From contig JADBYA010000023.1 in assembly GCA_020403245.1 (NCBI GenBank), positions 62,001-126,000 of the forward strand: a stretch of DNA of 64,000 nucleotides, written 5' to 3'. The position numbers were made by a program, and so were the translations under genes. This document shows, one piece after another, positions 53,792-62,966 of this stretch (positions within the stretch are counted from its first letter, which is position 1; each line of letters starts with the position of its first letter). The stretch comes from Flavobacterium sp. (lineage in GTDB: Bacteria; Bacteroidota; Bacteroidia; Flavobacteriales; Flavobacteriaceae). The notes under the pieces are model-generated. The model did not search any database, was not told the origin of the DNA, and worked only from the letters and a program-made list of their open reading frames with translations.

Positions 53792-54133
53792 ATGTTACAA
53801 ATGCTTCATAATCCTAGATGCGGAAAATCAAGAAATTGTTTGGCTTTTTTAAAAGAAAATGACGTTCCATTTGAAGTAATCAACTATTTAGAAAATCCAC
53901 TTTCTAAAAATGAATTAGAAACACTAATAAACAAGTTAGCCATTAAACCTCTTGATTTGGTTCGTCAAAAAGAAACTATTTGGAAAGATAGCTTTAAAGG
54001 TAAATCGCTTTCAGATGAAGATATTATAAAAGCACTAGCAAAGTTTCCAATTCTCATAGAGAGACCAATAGCAATAAAAAACGGAAAAGCTATTATTGCA
54101 CGAGAAATGGAAAAATTGAAGAACTTTATATAG
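53792..54133 (+). CDS. Arsenate reductase (ArsC/Spx-like) family protein
   Basis: A 113-residue thioredoxin-fold protein of normal length. The motif LHNPRCGKSRNCLAFL holds the active cysteine, and LLIERPIAIK-type residues near the C-terminus (FPILIERPIAIKNGK) match the ArsC arginine triad region. Genuine arsenate reduction needs genetic context such as arsB, which is absent, so a general role is possible. The start at 53792 may be internal to 53801. It is a single gene. Confidence 0.87.
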   Translation: MLQMLHNPRCGKSRNCLAFLKENDVPFEVINYLENPLSKNELETLINKLAIKPLDLVRQKETIWKDSFKGKSLSDEDIIKALAKFPILIERPIAIKNGKAIIAREMEKLKNFI

Positions 54134-54224
54134 TTCCTTAAACATTATTTAACATACATTTGGGATTTTAAACTTAAACCTATATGTACTTTTGCACACT
54201 CTTTGAAAAATTAATTATATCCAG

Positions 54225-56678
54225 ATGAAAAATAATCGAATCATTGCCACGATACTATTCCTTTGCCATTCATTATTGGTTTTCTCTCAACAAAAACCAG
54301 CACTTCCAAAAATTGTTATTACAGGTACTATTGTTGAAGCTGTGAGCAAAAAACCTCTGGAATATGCTACTATCACGCTTAAAAATACCACAAATCCGAA
54401 AATGATTTATGGTGGAATAACAGATAGTAAAGGTAATTTTTCAATCGAAGCATCGGCTGGAACTTTTAACATCGTATTTGAATTCATTTCATTCGTACCT
54501 TTAGAGTTAAAAGAAAAACAATTGACTTCCAATACTAATTTAGGCAAAATAAGTTTAGAGGAAGATATTACTCAATTAAACGAAGTAGTTGTTCGTGCCG
54601 AAAAAACCACTGTAGAAATAAAATTGGACAAAAAAGTATACAACGTCGGTAAAGATTTGATGGTGAAAGGGGGAACTGTAAGCGATATCTTGGATAACAT
54701 TCCTTCAGTTTCAGTAGATGTTGAAGGTAATGTTAGTTTGCGCGGTAACGAAAATGTTAGAATATTGATAGATGGAAGACCATCTAATGCAATCAATATT
54801 ACAGAAGCATTACGATTAATTCCAGCAGATGCCATTGATAAAGTGGAAGTAATCACGAATCCTTCAGCAAGATACGATGCAGAAGGTGGCGGTGGTATAT
54901 TGAATATTGTGCTCAAAAAAGGAAAAAATCAAGGATTAAACGGCACAATCATTGGCACAACAGGTTATCCGGAGAACAATGGAATAAGCGCAAATATTAA
55001 TTATAAATCAAAAAACTTCAATTTATTCACCACTCAAGGATATAACAATAGAAATAGTCCAGGAAATGCAATTACCAATTCCAGATATCTTAACCCTGAC
55101 AATTCAACAAAAAACTATATGAACGAAAAAAGAGAAAACGATCGTTTCAGCAATAGTTACAACAATGTGATTGGTATAGAATTGTATTTAAATGAAAGTA
55201 CCAATTGGACAAATGCAATAAATTATAGAAATAGCAATGGAAACAATCGTGATGATGTGGACCAATTGTATTATGATGTAAATAATGTGTTTGAATATAC
55301 TAGAAATCGTCTTAATGAAGAAGATAGTAATAGTGAAAATATCGAGTTTACATCTAACTTTATTAAGGATTTCAATAAAAATGGCCATAAATTAACCATT
55401 GATGCTTCATATTCAAAAAACAATGATGAGAACAATGCGCTTATTACAGATACTAATACTAATTCAACAACAGTAATAACAGATATAACTTTCAATAATC
55501 AAGAACAAAAAAGAATTCTGCTTCAATCAGATTATGTTTTACCATTTGGTGATGGACAGCAGTTTGAAGCTGGTTATCGTGGTAACTTTTTAGAAACTGT
55601 ATCTGACTTTAGTGCAAATCGAGATGGAAACCCTATTAGTGAATTTACAAATATTTTAGAATACAACGAAAAAGTTAATGCACTTTATACTCAATATGGA
55701 TTTAAAGTAAGTAAAACATCGGTATTATTTGGACTTCGTTTTGAAGACTCTAATATTGATGTAAACCAATTAGGAACAAATGAGTATAACAATAAAAAAT
55801 ACAGTGACTTTTTTCCTAGTGCTTTTTTTACGTATGAGTTATCAAAAGAAAGCAGTGCTTCAGCTAGCTACAGCAGAAGAATTCAAAGACCAAGAGGAAG
55901 ACAATTAAATCCATTTAACAGTTTATCTAGTAATGTAAATATTTTTGTTGGAAACCCCGATTTAGATCCTGCCTATACTGATGCTCTAGATTTTGGATAC
56001 ATAAAAAGATGGTCAAAATTAACTTTCAATACTTCAATGTACCTCAATAGAACATCTGGTGTATTTCAGTGGGTAAGAAAAGAAACTGCTTCAGAGGATA
56101 ATGGAATTCCAATCATTTTAACAACACCTATCAACTTAGCAACCGAATACAGAGCAGGATTTGAGTTTACGCTCAACTATTCGCCCTACAAATGGTGGAA
56201 GCTAAATGGAAATTTTAATTTCTTTTACAATGAAACTGACGGTGACTATACCTACGAAAACAACAATGGTGTCGAAGTTTATCAAAACTTCGATTTTAAA
56301 GCCACTTCATGGTTTGCGAGGATAAATTCAAAAGTGACTTTACCTAACAAAATAGATTGGCAAACCAACATGACTTATAATGGTGAACAAAAAAATGCAC
56401 AAGGTAAAAACTTAGGTATTTTTGGTATGAACTTAGCATTTAGTAAGGATGTCCTGAAAGATAAAGGAACTATAGCTTTTAATATCAGCGATGTTTTCAA
56501 TTCAAGAAAAAGAATTGTAGAAAACTATTTGGCTGGTGTTGTTGATGCCTACAGCGAAATGCAATGGCGCGTAAGACAATTTACCCTTTCCTTCACCTAT
56601 CGTTTTAACAAACAGAAAAACGAAAAAGAGAAAAGACCAAGAGGTCAGCAAGAAGATGGTGGAGATTTTCCTGGATAA
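54225..56678 (+). CDS. Outer-membrane beta-barrel receptor, TonB-dependent type
   Basis: An 817-residue outer-membrane protein. Residues 1-25 form a signal peptide (LFLCHSLLVFSQQ). A carboxypeptidase-like regulatory domain follows (PKIVITGTIVEAVSKKPLEYATITLKN), then a plug-like domain (DNIPSVSVDVEGNVSLRGNENVRILIDGRP, NPSARYDAEGGGGILNIVLKKG), then a long beta-barrel ending in FTLSFTYRFNKQKNEKEKR. The final residues after the barrel are charged (RPRGQQEDGGDFPG). Such receptors take up large nutrients or siderophores. A TACTTTTG -7 box (54187-54194) lies upstream. Confidence 0.9.
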   Translation: MKNNRIIATILFLCHSLLVFSQQKPALPKIVITGTIVEAVSKKPLEYATITLKNTTNPKMIYGGITDSKGNFSIEASAGTFNIVFEFISFVPLELKEKQLTSNTNLGKISLEEDITQLNEVVVRAEKTTVEIKLDKKVYNVGKDLMVKGGTVSDILDNIPSVSVDVEGNVSLRGNENVRILIDGRPSNAINITEALRLIPADAIDKVEVITNPSARYDAEGGGGILNIVLKKGKNQGLNGTIIGTTGYPENNGISANINYKSKNFNLFTTQGYNNRNSPGNAITNSRYLNPDNSTKNYMNEKRENDRFSNSYNNVIGIELYLNESTNWTNAINYRNSNGNNRDDVDQLYYDVNNVFEYTRNRLNEEDSNSENIEFTSNFIKDFNKNGHKLTIDASYSKNNDENNALITDTNTNSTTVITDITFNNQEQKRILLQSDYVLPFGDGQQFEAGYRGNFLETVSDFSANRDGNPISEFTNILEYNEKVNALYTQYGFKVSKTSVLFGLRFEDSNIDVNQLGTNEYNNKKYSDFFPSAFFTYELSKESSASASYSRRIQRPRGRQLNPFNSLSSNVNIFVGNPDLDPAYTDALDFGYIKRWSKLTFNTSMYLNRTSGVFQWVRKETASEDNGIPIILTTPINLATEYRAGFEFTLNYSPYKWWKLNGNFNFFYNETDGDYTYENNNGVEVYQNFDFKATSWFARINSKVTLPNKIDWQTNMTYNGEQKNAQGKNLGIFGMNLAFSKDVLKDKGTIAFNISDVFNSRKRIVENYLAGVVDAYSEMQWRVRQFTLSFTYRFNKQKNEKEKRPRGQQEDGGDFPG

Positions 56679-56680
56679 TA

Positions 56681-56710
56681 AAAAAAGCCCTGAAATTTCG
56701 GGGCTTTCTT
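56681..56710 (+). terminator. Terminator of the receptor gene
   Basis: AAAGCCC-TGAAATTTCG-GGGCTTT with a short T tail, directly after the stop. Confidence 0.8.
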
Positions 56711-56728
56711 ATAATATATAGTTTGTAA

Positions 56729-56902
56729 CTATACTGTTTGTTCGGCTTCCTTTTTAGCTCTTCTTTCTCGGAGTAATTCTCTAACACCACCAAAAACCCA
56801 ATAGGGAACAATGAAAGTGATCAAAAACATCATCAACCAAAAACCAATAGTTAAAATGGTTAAGAACGCTAAGAAACCTAAATACTGTTGAAATTCAAAC
56901 AT
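56729..56902 (-). CDS. Small membrane protein of unknown function
   Basis: A 57-residue protein read from ATG 56902. The longer frame to 56932 overlaps a TACATTTG -7 box (56930-56937 on this strand), so the shorter start fits. It has one or two hydrophobic helices (LGFLAFLTILTIGFWLMMFLITFIV) and a charged tail rich in R, K and E. It is convergent with the receptor gene and has its own promoter. No family can be named. Confidence 0.72.
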   Translation of the reverse strand: MFEFQQYLGFLAFLTILTIGFWLMMFLITFIVPYWVFGGVRELLRERRAKKEAEQTV

Positions 56903-56996
56903 GTTTTCCGGAATTTTTTGAATTATACGCAAATGTAAGTCGAAAATTAATCCTATCCAAAAACAAAATCAATTTTTATTAAATAGTTTTTATGTG

Positions 56997-57004
56997 TAAT
57001 TTTG
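56997..57004 (+). promoter_or_regulatory. Candidate -7 box upstream of the repeat and fumC
   Basis: TAATTTTG matches TAnnTTTG. It is about 105 bases before the fumC ATG, so the transcript would include repeat copy B. Confidence 0.45.
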
Positions 57005-57017
57005 TCGAACTTTTTTA

Positions 57018-57070
57018 GGAGCCATTTCCCGCTGTCCGCGCTACACGGTAGCTCGCTCCCATCGGGGCTA
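57018..57070 (+). repeat. Composite dispersed repeat, copy B
   Basis: It begins GGAGCCATTTCCCGCTGTCC and ends CGGGGCTA, matching the ends of copy A (36864-36975, opposite strand) with a different, shorter middle that has a GCTAC-ACG-GTAGC hairpin. Confidence 0.68.
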
Positions 57071-57108
57071 AAAACGTAAAGCTACTTATTAACATATATA
57101 AATACAAA

Positions 57109-58506
57109 ATGGAATTTAGAATAGAGAAAGATACCATGGGGGAAGTTAAAGTTCCTGCCAACAACTATTGGGGAGCACAAACAGAGCGTTCCAGAAATAA
57201 TTTTAAAATTGGCCCATCTGCCTCAATGCCCAATGAAATCATTGAAGGATTTGCCTATCTCAAAAAAGCGGCTGCTTATGCCAATTGTGATTTAGGCGTG
57301 CTTTCAACAGAAAAACGTGACGCCATTGCCGCTGTTTGCGATGAAATCCTTGCCGGAAAATTAGCTGACGAATTTCCATTGGTAATTTGGCAAACCGGTT
57401 CTGGTACGCAAAGCAACATGAATGTGAATGAAGTGATTGCAAATCGCGCTCAAGTACTTGCTGGTTTTAAAATTGGCGAAGGCGAACCAGTTGTAAAAGC
57501 CAATGATGATGTAAACAAATCACAATCATCCAACGATACATTTCCAACCGGAATGCACATTGCATGTTATAAAGCGGTTGTTGAAACTACCATTCCCGGA
57601 GTTGAAAAACTTCGTGATACTCTGGATGCAAAATCAAAAGAATTCATGAGTGTCGTCAAAATTGGTAGAACACATCTTATGGACGCAACACCTATAACAT
57701 TAGGTCAAGAGCTTTCGGGTTATGTTGCTCAATTAAATTATGGTTTAAAAGCACTAAAAAATACTTTATCCCATTTATCCGAAGTGGCACTTGGCGGAAC
57801 AGCTGTTGGAACAGGATTAAATACGCCCGATGGGTATGATGTAAAAGTAGCCCAATATATTGCCCAATTTACAGGTCATCCATTTGTAACTGCCCCTAAT
57901 AAATTTGAAGCATTAGCATCACATGATGCCATAGTTGAAAGTCATGGCGCATTAAAACAATTAGCTGTTTCATTAAATAAAATTGCAAACGATATTAGAA
58001 TGCTAGCTTCTGGTCCACGTTCCGGAATTGGTGAAATATTAATTCCAGAAAATGAACCCGGTTCATCAATTATGCCAGGAAAAGTAAACCCCACGCAATG
58101 CGAAGCACTAACAATGGTTTGTGCCCAAGTTATGGGAAATGATGTAGCTATTGCTGTTGGTGGTATGCAAGGTCACTATGAATTAAACGTTTTCAAACCC
58201 GTAATGGCTGCCAATTTCTTGCAATCTGCTCGATTACTTGGTGACGCTTGTGTATCTTTTGAAGAACATTGTGCTAGTGGCATTGAACCAAATTATAGTC
58301 GTATAAATGAATTAGTGAATAACTCACTTATGTTGGTTACGGCATTAAATACTAAAATAGGGTATTACAAATCGGCTGAAATTGCACAAACTGCTCATAA
58401 AAATGGAACTACATTAAAAGAAGAAGCCGTTAGATTAGGTTATGTTTCTGCAGAAGATTTTGATGCTTGGGTAAAACCTGAAGATATGGTTGGTAGTTTT
58501 AAATAA
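57109..58506 (+). CDS. fumC: Class II fumarate hydratase
   Basis: A 465-residue protein of normal length. The class II superfamily signature [17 protein letters not shown] is near residue 322, [11 protein letters not shown] near 143 and the flexible-loop region is present. It hydrates fumarate to malate in the TCA cycle. Upstream is repeat copy B, with a TAATTTTG box before it. A hairpin terminator follows. Confidence 0.96.
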   Translation: MEFRIEKDTMGEVKVPANNYWGAQTERSRNNFKIGPSASMPNEIIEGFAYLKKAAAYANCDLGVLSTEKRDAIAAVCDEILAGKLADEFPLVIWQTGSGTQSNMNVNEVIANRAQVLAGFKIGEGEPVVKANDDVNKSQSSNDTFPTGMHIACYKAVVETTIPGVEKLRDTLDAKSKEFMSVVKIGRTHLMDATPITLGQELSGYVAQLNYGLKALKNTLSHLSEVALGGTAVGTGLNTPDGYDVKVAQYIAQFTGHPFVTAPNKFEALASHDAIVESHGALKQLAVSLNKIANDIRMLASGPRSGIGEILIPENEPGSSIMPGKVNPTQCEALTMVCAQVMGNDVAIAVGGMQGHYELNVFKPVMAANFLQSARLLGDACVSFEEHCASGIEPNYSRINELVNNSLMLVTALNTKIGYYKSAEIAQTAHKNGTTLKEEAVRLGYVSAEDFDAWVKPEDMVGSFK

Positions 58507-58528
58507 CTAAATTTATCATAGTAATAAA

Positions 58529-58560
58529 TAAAAAATCCCGACAATGAGTCGGGATTTTTC
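58529..58560 (+). terminator. Terminator of fumC
   Basis: AAAATCCCGAC-AATGA-GTCGGGATTTT followed by T residues. Confidence 0.88.
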
Positions 58561-58617
58561 GATCTGTCAAAATCAAACAAAACAATAATCAAACTATTTT
58601 ATGGTTACTCATGTTTA

Positions 58618-59115
58618 TTATTTTTTGATAAACATGTTAGTGTAGTATTTTCTACCTGTTTGAGTGTCGGTGGTCACTGATATTCCAAAGTGAGTGTAAT
58701 CTCCTTCGATGTTGGCTTTGTGAGCAGGACTATTCATCCAGGCACTGAAAGCACTTTCGGGCATTTGATAATTATAAGCAATATTCTCGCCTACTCTTTC
58801 TGCACCTAAAACTTGAATAAGATTGTCTGAGCGTTGTTGAAAAAAATCGTGGTTTACCACTTTATTGTCAATCATGTAGGTATTGTGCTCTTCTGATTTA
58901 TAGGAGATGTGATTCACAACTTCCAAAGAATTTAAGCCAATGCTTTGACGGTAATTGTTAATTAGTATAACTAATCTTAATTCCGTTTCGTTGTAATTAT
59001 AGGTAGTTACAACTCTTTTGTCTTCAACTGTTCCTGATGTTTCATCAGAGGAACAAGATACCATAGTGAGAACGATTGCTAACGGCAACAATGCTCTAAA
59101 CATTTTTGCTTTCAT
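58618..59115 (-). CDS. CAP (SCP-like) domain lipoprotein
   Basis: A 165-residue protein. The signal ends with a lipobox (LTMVSCSSDE), so it is probably a lipoprotein. The CAP domain contains LVILINNYRQSIGLNSL, EEHNTYMIDNKVVNHDFF (histidine and glutamate sites) and AWMNSPAHKANIEGDYTHFGIS, all typical. The function is unknown. A tandem 60-base duplication lies upstream on its 5' side. Confidence 0.88.
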   Translation of the reverse strand: MKAKMFRALLPLAIVLTMVSCSSDETSGTVEDKRVVTTYNYNETELRLVILINNYRQSIGLNSLEVVNHISYKSEEHNTYMIDNKVVNHDFFQQRSDNLIQVLGAERVGENIAYNYQMPESAFSAWMNSPAHKANIEGDYTHFGISVTTDTQTGRKYYTNMFIKK

Positions 59116-59138
59116 AGTAGTAGGTTAAGTTTTTTAAA

Positions 59139-59258
59139 GTAGATGTGGGGCAAACACTTTAAGGTTAAAAATTTTGACAGAACATATTATTTAAATTGGT
59201 AGATGTGGGGCAAATACTTTATTTAATTAATATTGAAAGAACGTATTATTTTATTTCA
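59139..59258. repeat. Tandem duplication of a 60-base unit
   Basis: Two adjacent 60-base units (59139-59198 and 59199-59258) both begin GTAGATGTGGGGCAAA and share the ACTTT and GAACrTATTATTT blocks at matching offsets. They lie just upstream of the CAP lipoprotein gene. Confidence 0.72.
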
Positions 59259-59388
59259 TGGGCAATGATACTAATTTTATCGTTTAAACAACAAATAAAA
59301 TCGATGAAATACATTATAATGGTATTATAATAAAATTAAATCTTACAATTATATAAAATTTAAAATGTTTTTTCTATTTCATTAAATA
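59259..59388. other. AT-rich gap, nothing recognised
   Basis: With the tandem repeat this fills the region between the CAP gene start and the pdxH terminator. I see no ORF, hairpin or promoter of note in these 130 bases. Confidence 0.4.
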
Positions 59389-59413
59389 AAAAAAACCACT
59401 CTAGTGAGTGGTT
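59389..59413 (-). terminator. Terminator of pdxH
   Basis: On the minus strand ACCACTC-ACTA-GAGTGGT followed by eight T. Confidence 0.85.
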
Positions 59414-59433
59414 CATACTTTTACTTTAATGTT

Positions 59434-60078
59434 CTATGGAGATAATCTATCTATTTTCCAATTAAAATCTGTTTGCAATTGATATCTTATTCTATCGTGT
59501 AATCTATTTGGTCTTCCTTGCCAGAATTCCACTTCTATTGGACGAACCAAAAAACCACCCCAAAATTTTGGTCTTGGAATAGTTTTTCCTTCATATTGTT
59601 TTTCAAGTTCTTTTAGTTTGTTATCTAAATAATCTCTAGACGGAATAATTTCGCTTTGTGACGAAACTATGGCACCTAGTTTACTCCCGTCAGGTCTTGA
59701 GTCAAAATAATTATCGGAAATAATATCCGACGTTTTTTCGGCAATTCCTTTTATAATAACTTGTCGTTCCATACTGTGCCAAAAAAATGAGAGACAGATA
59801 TTTGGGTTATTAATGATTGCTTTTCCTTTTTCAGAATTGTAATTGGTATAAAAAATAAAACCTTCTTCATTGAATTTTTTCAACAGCACTACCCTACTTT
59901 TTGGAAATCCATCCATACCAAATGTAGCAACCGTCATGGCATTTACTTCTTCGATATCGCTATATTGTTCGGTTTCATAAAACCATCTATGGAATAAATT
60001 AATCGGATCTTCTGGAATTGTAGTTTCCAAAAGTTGGCTCTTTTCATAAGATTTTCTATAGTCGCTTAAGTCTTCCAT
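59434..60078 (-). CDS. pdxH: Pyridoxamine 5'-phosphate oxidase
   Basis: A 214-residue FMN enzyme of usual length. It shows MTVATFGMDGFPKSRVVLLK near residue 48, FYTNYNSEKGKAI near 75 and the C-terminal EFWQGRPNRLHDRIRY tail that binds FMN and substrate. It oxidises pyridoxine or pyridoxamine phosphate to pyridoxal 5'-phosphate, the cofactor of glyA, ltaE and others in the window. It is 67 bases downstream of the RNase Z gene and probably in the same transcript. Confidence 0.95.
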   Translation of the reverse strand: MEDLSDYRKSYEKSQLLETTIPEDPINLFHRWFYETEQYSDIEEVNAMTVATFGMDGFPKSRVVLLKKFNEEGFIFYTNYNSEKGKAIINNPNICLSFFWHSMERQVIIKGIAEKTSDIISDNYFDSRPDGSKLGAIVSSQSEIIPSRDYLDNKLKELEKQYEGKTIPRPKFWGGFLVRPIEVEFWQGRPNRLHDRIRYQLQTDFNWKIDRLSP

Positions 60079-60145
60079 TTATTAAATAGATATGATTAAT
60101 GATTGTAAATTTACTAAGAAATAGCAACTTTGAATTACTCTACTC

Positions 60146-61054
60146 CTATTCAAATTCAAAAACTTTTCCATCATCTGCTAAAAGTATATTAGGAAATATT
60201 ACTTCTGCTTCTTGCTGAAACAAATCAATGTTTGCATAACGTGTGCTGTAATGACCTAAAATTAATTGTTTCACATTTGCCCCTTTAGCAATTAAAGCAG
60301 CTTGTTTAGCAGTACTATGCATTGTTTTTTCTGCTTTATCAACTTCAGTTTCCAAAAAAGTGGTTTCGTGATATAATATATCAACATTTTGAATTGAAGG
60401 AATAATGGTTTCATCAAATGCCGTATCGCTGCAGAAAGCATAACTTTTTGGTTGGATTGGGTCAAAAGTCAATTCCTCATTAGGGATTATTGTTCCATCA
60501 TCTAGCGTTATATCGCTACCGTTTTTTATTTTTTGAAAATAGCAGGTTTCTATCTTGTTTTTATTGACGGCATCAACATTCAATTTTCTGTCACCTATTT
60601 TTTCTTCAAAAAGAAACCCATTGGTATAAATTCTGTGTTTTAAAGGAATGGTTTTTACCAATACTTTTTCGTCTTCATAAATCACTTCACTTTCGGTGGA
60701 AGTTAATTCATGAAAATATAAATTATAGCCAGTGAAAGAATTGGAATAGCGCAATTGAAGCAATACAATTTCTTTTATCCCTTTTGGACCATAAACATGC
60801 AAATCGGTTTGACGACTCAACAACATAAATGTGGATATCAAACCCACCAATCCATAAAAGTGATCCCCATGCAAATGAGAAATAAAAATATGATTGATTT
60901 TGGAAAACTTTAGTTTGTTTTTACGCAACTGCACTTGGGTTCCCTCACCACAATCAATCAAAAACATTCTATTTCGAATTTCTAATATTTGGGCTGTAGG
61001 ATTAGTTATCGTTCGTGGTGTGGCTGCATAGCAACCTAGAATTGTTAATTTCAT
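60146..61054 (-). CDS. rnz: Ribonuclease Z
   Basis: A 302-residue metallo-beta-lactamase. The zinc motif is intact in IFISHLHGDHFYGLVG near residue 60, and further ligands lie in FCSDTAFDE, YHETTFLE and ILGHYSTRYAN. A flexible-arm-like insert is also seen. It removes the 3' trailer of tRNA precursors; the local tRNA-Arg lacks an encoded CCA, which is the substrate type RNase Z needs. A 110-residue small protein gene precedes it by 6 bases. Confidence 0.95.
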   Translation of the reverse strand: MKLTILGCYAATPRTITNPTAQILEIRNRMFLIDCGEGTQVQLRKNKLKFSKINHIFISHLHGDHFYGLVGLISTFMLLSRQTDLHVYGPKGIKEIVLLQLRYSNSFTGYNLYFHELTSTESEVIYEDEKVLVKTIPLKHRIYTNGFLFEEKIGDRKLNVDAVNKNKIETCYFQKIKNGSDITLDDGTIIPNEELTFDPIQPKSYAFCSDTAFDETIIPSIQNVDILYHETTFLETEVDKAEKTMHSTAKQAALIAKGANVKQLILGHYSTRYANIDLFQQEAEVIFPNILLADDGKVFEFE

Positions 61055-61060
61055 AATAGT

Positions 61061-61393
61061 TTAGAATCCTAAATCCCGCTCAATTTCTTCCATTTCAATA
61101 ATATCATGTGCTTCTAGAATGGTAGGAACTACTATTATATTCCTTGGTACCGAATTATAATTGATGCTTTGCGCAACAAGAACAATCGATTTTTTCTCAA
61201 TTTTGTGCAACTTAATCAATTCAGAAAAAGATTTTACATCTTCCAAACTTAAATTTTTATCATGTGACACATCTAGTATAAGATTATCCTTTTTAAAAGT
61301 ATTGTGTTCATGAGTTACTTTCATCAAAAAATCAGCTGTTTGTCCTTTTGTATCTTTAATTATTGTGGTATGTCCTTTGTGTTCTACTTTCAT
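61061..61393 (-). CDS. Small conserved protein upstream of RNase Z (STAS-like)
   Basis: A 110-residue soluble protein, with LILDVSHDKNLSLEDVKSF and VLVAQSINYNSVPRNIIVVP giving an alternating strand-helix pattern like a STAS or thioredoxin-type core. It ends with an acidic LEAHDIIEMEEIERDLGF tail. I recall that flavobacterial databases often label it ribonuclease Z from the neighbour, but it has no metallo-beta-lactamase motif. Separation of 6 bases from rnz indicates an operon. The function is unknown. Confidence 0.78.
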   Translation of the reverse strand: MKVEHKGHTTIIKDTKGQTADFLMKVTHEHNTFKKDNLILDVSHDKNLSLEDVKSFSELIKLHKIEKKSIVLVAQSINYNSVPRNIIVVPTILEAHDIIEMEEIERDLGF

Positions 61394-61496
61394 TTGGTCT
61401 GAATTTTTAACTTGTTGCTAATTTACTAACATTTTACAATTAATTATCATTTGAGTCACTATTTATCATATCCATAATGTCGTTTATAGAAAATTA

Positions 61497-61528
61497 AGGT
61501 ATTTCATCGATGAAATACCTGTTTTTTT
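61497..61528 (+). terminator. Perfect palindromic terminator in a divergent 5' region
   Basis: AGGTATTTCA-TCGA-TGAAATACCT, a 24-base perfect palindrome, then G and seven T on the plus strand. No plus-strand gene ends upstream; the flanking genes diverge. It could be a leader attenuator of the gene at 61694 or the 3' end of an unseen small RNA. Confidence 0.7.
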
Positions 61529-61650
61529 AACATTTTATAGATTAACTGCACGATAAAAACGCTTAAAACCCCTGAATTCATTGATTTTGTGCTTTAAACG
61601 AGTTTTGAGGTTAGTTATCGAAAATATTTTTAGAACAAGAACAGTTGATG

Positions 61651-61658
61651 TAGTTTTG
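61651..61658 (+). promoter_or_regulatory. Candidate -7 box for the gene at 61694
   Basis: TAGTTTTG fits TAnnTTTG, 35 bases before the ATG. It lies downstream of the terminator palindrome, so the palindrome may belong to another transcript. Confidence 0.5.
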
Positions 61659-61693
61659 GTTAAGAAATAAGAACGAAACTAATAACAACAATT

Positions 61694-62068
61694 ATGACAA
61701 CAACAAATAACTCAGTAGCTCAAAAAAATGTAACAAACGTTAGATTATTTGTTTTATTCGTTTTATTAGTTATTGCAAATACAGGGGTTTTTGGTCAAAA
61801 CAAATCAGAAGTTTTAACATTGACTACTGCAACAGAGGTTATAGTTTCTAAAGATGCTACAATTGTTACTACAACTGATAACACTATTGCTTCAACATCA
61901 ATGGATTTTGCAGTATGGTTTACAGGAACAAAAAACACAAAATCTGATAATCAATCAAATAGCGGTTTTAGCAAAAAACAATTAATCAATTCTGGTGTGA
62001 ATACAAATAATGTTTTAATTAGATCCATTTTGAAAAAAGTTAGCTATCAAGGAAACGATGTAGCATAA
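61694..62068 (+). CDS. Small exported protein of unknown function
   Basis: A 124-residue protein. After a polar 16-residue start is one hydrophobic segment (LFVLFVLLVIANTGVFGQ) with a plausible signal-peptidase site after FGQ. The mature part is Thr/Ser/Asn-rich (LTTATEVIVSKDATIVTTT) and ends with a short basic helix region. No family or catalytic motif is recognised. It is monogenic, flanked by a divergent operon and a convergent gene with a shared terminator. Confidence 0.68.
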   Translation: MTTTNNSVAQKNVTNVRLFVLFVLLVIANTGVFGQNKSEVLTLTTATEVIVSKDATIVTTTDNTIASTSMDFAVWFTGTKNTKSDNQSNSGFSKKQLINSGVNTNNVLIRSILKKVSYQGNDVA

Positions 62069-62108
62069 TAAAAATAAAGTTTTATAAATAATTTGGTTAG
62101 TTTTAAAA

Positions 62109-62142
62109 AGAGAAATCCCGATGTTAGTATCGGGATTTCTTA
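62109..62142. terminator. Bidirectional terminator
   Basis: GAAATCCCGAT-GTTAGT-ATCGGGATTTC with T-rich tails on both sides, between convergent genes. It slightly overlaps the end of the Smr gene. Confidence 0.85.
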
Positions 62143-62682
62143 TTTTATGTTTTGTTTGAAATAAATTTCGGTAGCACCCAGACCGTACTTCTGATAATTG
62201 GCATCTTGAAAACTAATATTATCGTATCGCCCTAACATAAAGTCGAGTTCCGATTTTAAAACTCCTTCTCCAACTCCATGAATAAAAACAATTTTAGGAA
62301 TTCTGTTTCTAATCGCAAATTCAATATGCCTTTTGGCAGTTTCTATTTGCAATGTTAAAATATCATAGTTGCTCATTGCTTTATAATTTTTCACTAATTT
62401 TTCAATGTGCAAATCAAACTCCGGCGGAGGAATTTCTTTTTTTGATTTCCTTTCTTTATTCTGATAATTGGGCTTAGCAACTTCTTTTTCGCTAATCACC
62501 TGACTTTTATTGAAACTAAAATTCATGTCATTGGAACTCCCCATTTTGATTAACTCACTGCTTTTAAAAGTTAAAGTAAAACCATCACTAGTTTCGATAG
62601 TAATTTCGTTGCCATTTATATCAAGTACAACTCCATCAATAGCATCATCCAAAACGGAAACTTTATCGCCTTTAGTTATCAT
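62140..62682 (-). CDS. Smr-domain protein (DUF2027-like N-terminus)
   Basis: A 180-residue protein read from ATG 62682 (MITKGDKVSVLDDAIDGVV); an upstream frame to 62730 runs through the neighbour. The N-terminal beta-barrel (residues 1-50) resembles the start of MutS2-related flavobacterial proteins. The C-terminal Smr domain begins PPEFDLHIEKLVKN and has the conserved IHGVGEGVLKSEL and TEIYFK segments. Smr domains are nicking endonucleases or ribosome-rescue nucleases in known cases. It overlaps the preceding small membrane gene by 11 bases, showing coupling. Confidence 0.88.
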   Translation of the reverse strand: MITKGDKVSVLDDAIDGVVLDINGNEITIETSDGFTLTFKSSELIKMGSSNDMNFSFNKSQVISEKEVAKPNYQNKERKSKKEIPPPEFDLHIEKLVKNYKAMSNYDILTLQIETAKRHIEFAIRNRIPKIVFIHGVGEGVLKSELDFMLGRYDNISFQDANYQKYGLGATEIYFKQNIK

Positions 62683-62863
62683 TGTCTTGTTCTTCTTCGG
62701 TTTCAGAATATTTACTTGGAGTTTTAGCACTTAAATGTATCATTCCGTATATAAAAATGACAACGGCAATTGCAAGAATAAAAACATTGGGTTTTTCTTT
62801 TGTTTGTTCATATAAACCAACTATGATGGCCACAATCATAACTGGTAAAATTATTTTTTTCAT
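62672..62863 (-). CDS. Small membrane protein
   Basis: A 63-residue protein with two hydrophobic helices (LPVMIVAIIVGLYEQ and FILAIAVVIFIYGMIHL) and an acidic tail (ETEEEQDNDN). It overlaps the Smr gene by 11 bases. Its role is unknown. Confidence 0.78.
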   Translation of the reverse strand: MKKIILPVMIVAIIVGLYEQTKEKPNVFILAIAVVIFIYGMIHLSAKTPSKYSETEEEQDNDN

Positions 62864-62916
62864 GGTATATAATTTACTTCAAAAATAATAAACTCTATTG
62901 GCAAACCGAATAAAAA

Positions 62917-62940
62917 AAAACACCTTCTATTGAAGATGCT
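62917..62940 (-). terminator. Terminator of the DUF5362 gene
   Basis: On the minus strand CATCTTC-AATA-GAAGGTG followed by nine T. Confidence 0.8.
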
Positions 62941-62966
62941 TTTCATTCAATTAATTGGGTTTTGCA

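Noticed and set aside
53792..54133. Arsenic resistance operon
   Set aside because: No arsB, arsR or arsenite exporter is adjacent; only the ArsC-like fold is seen.
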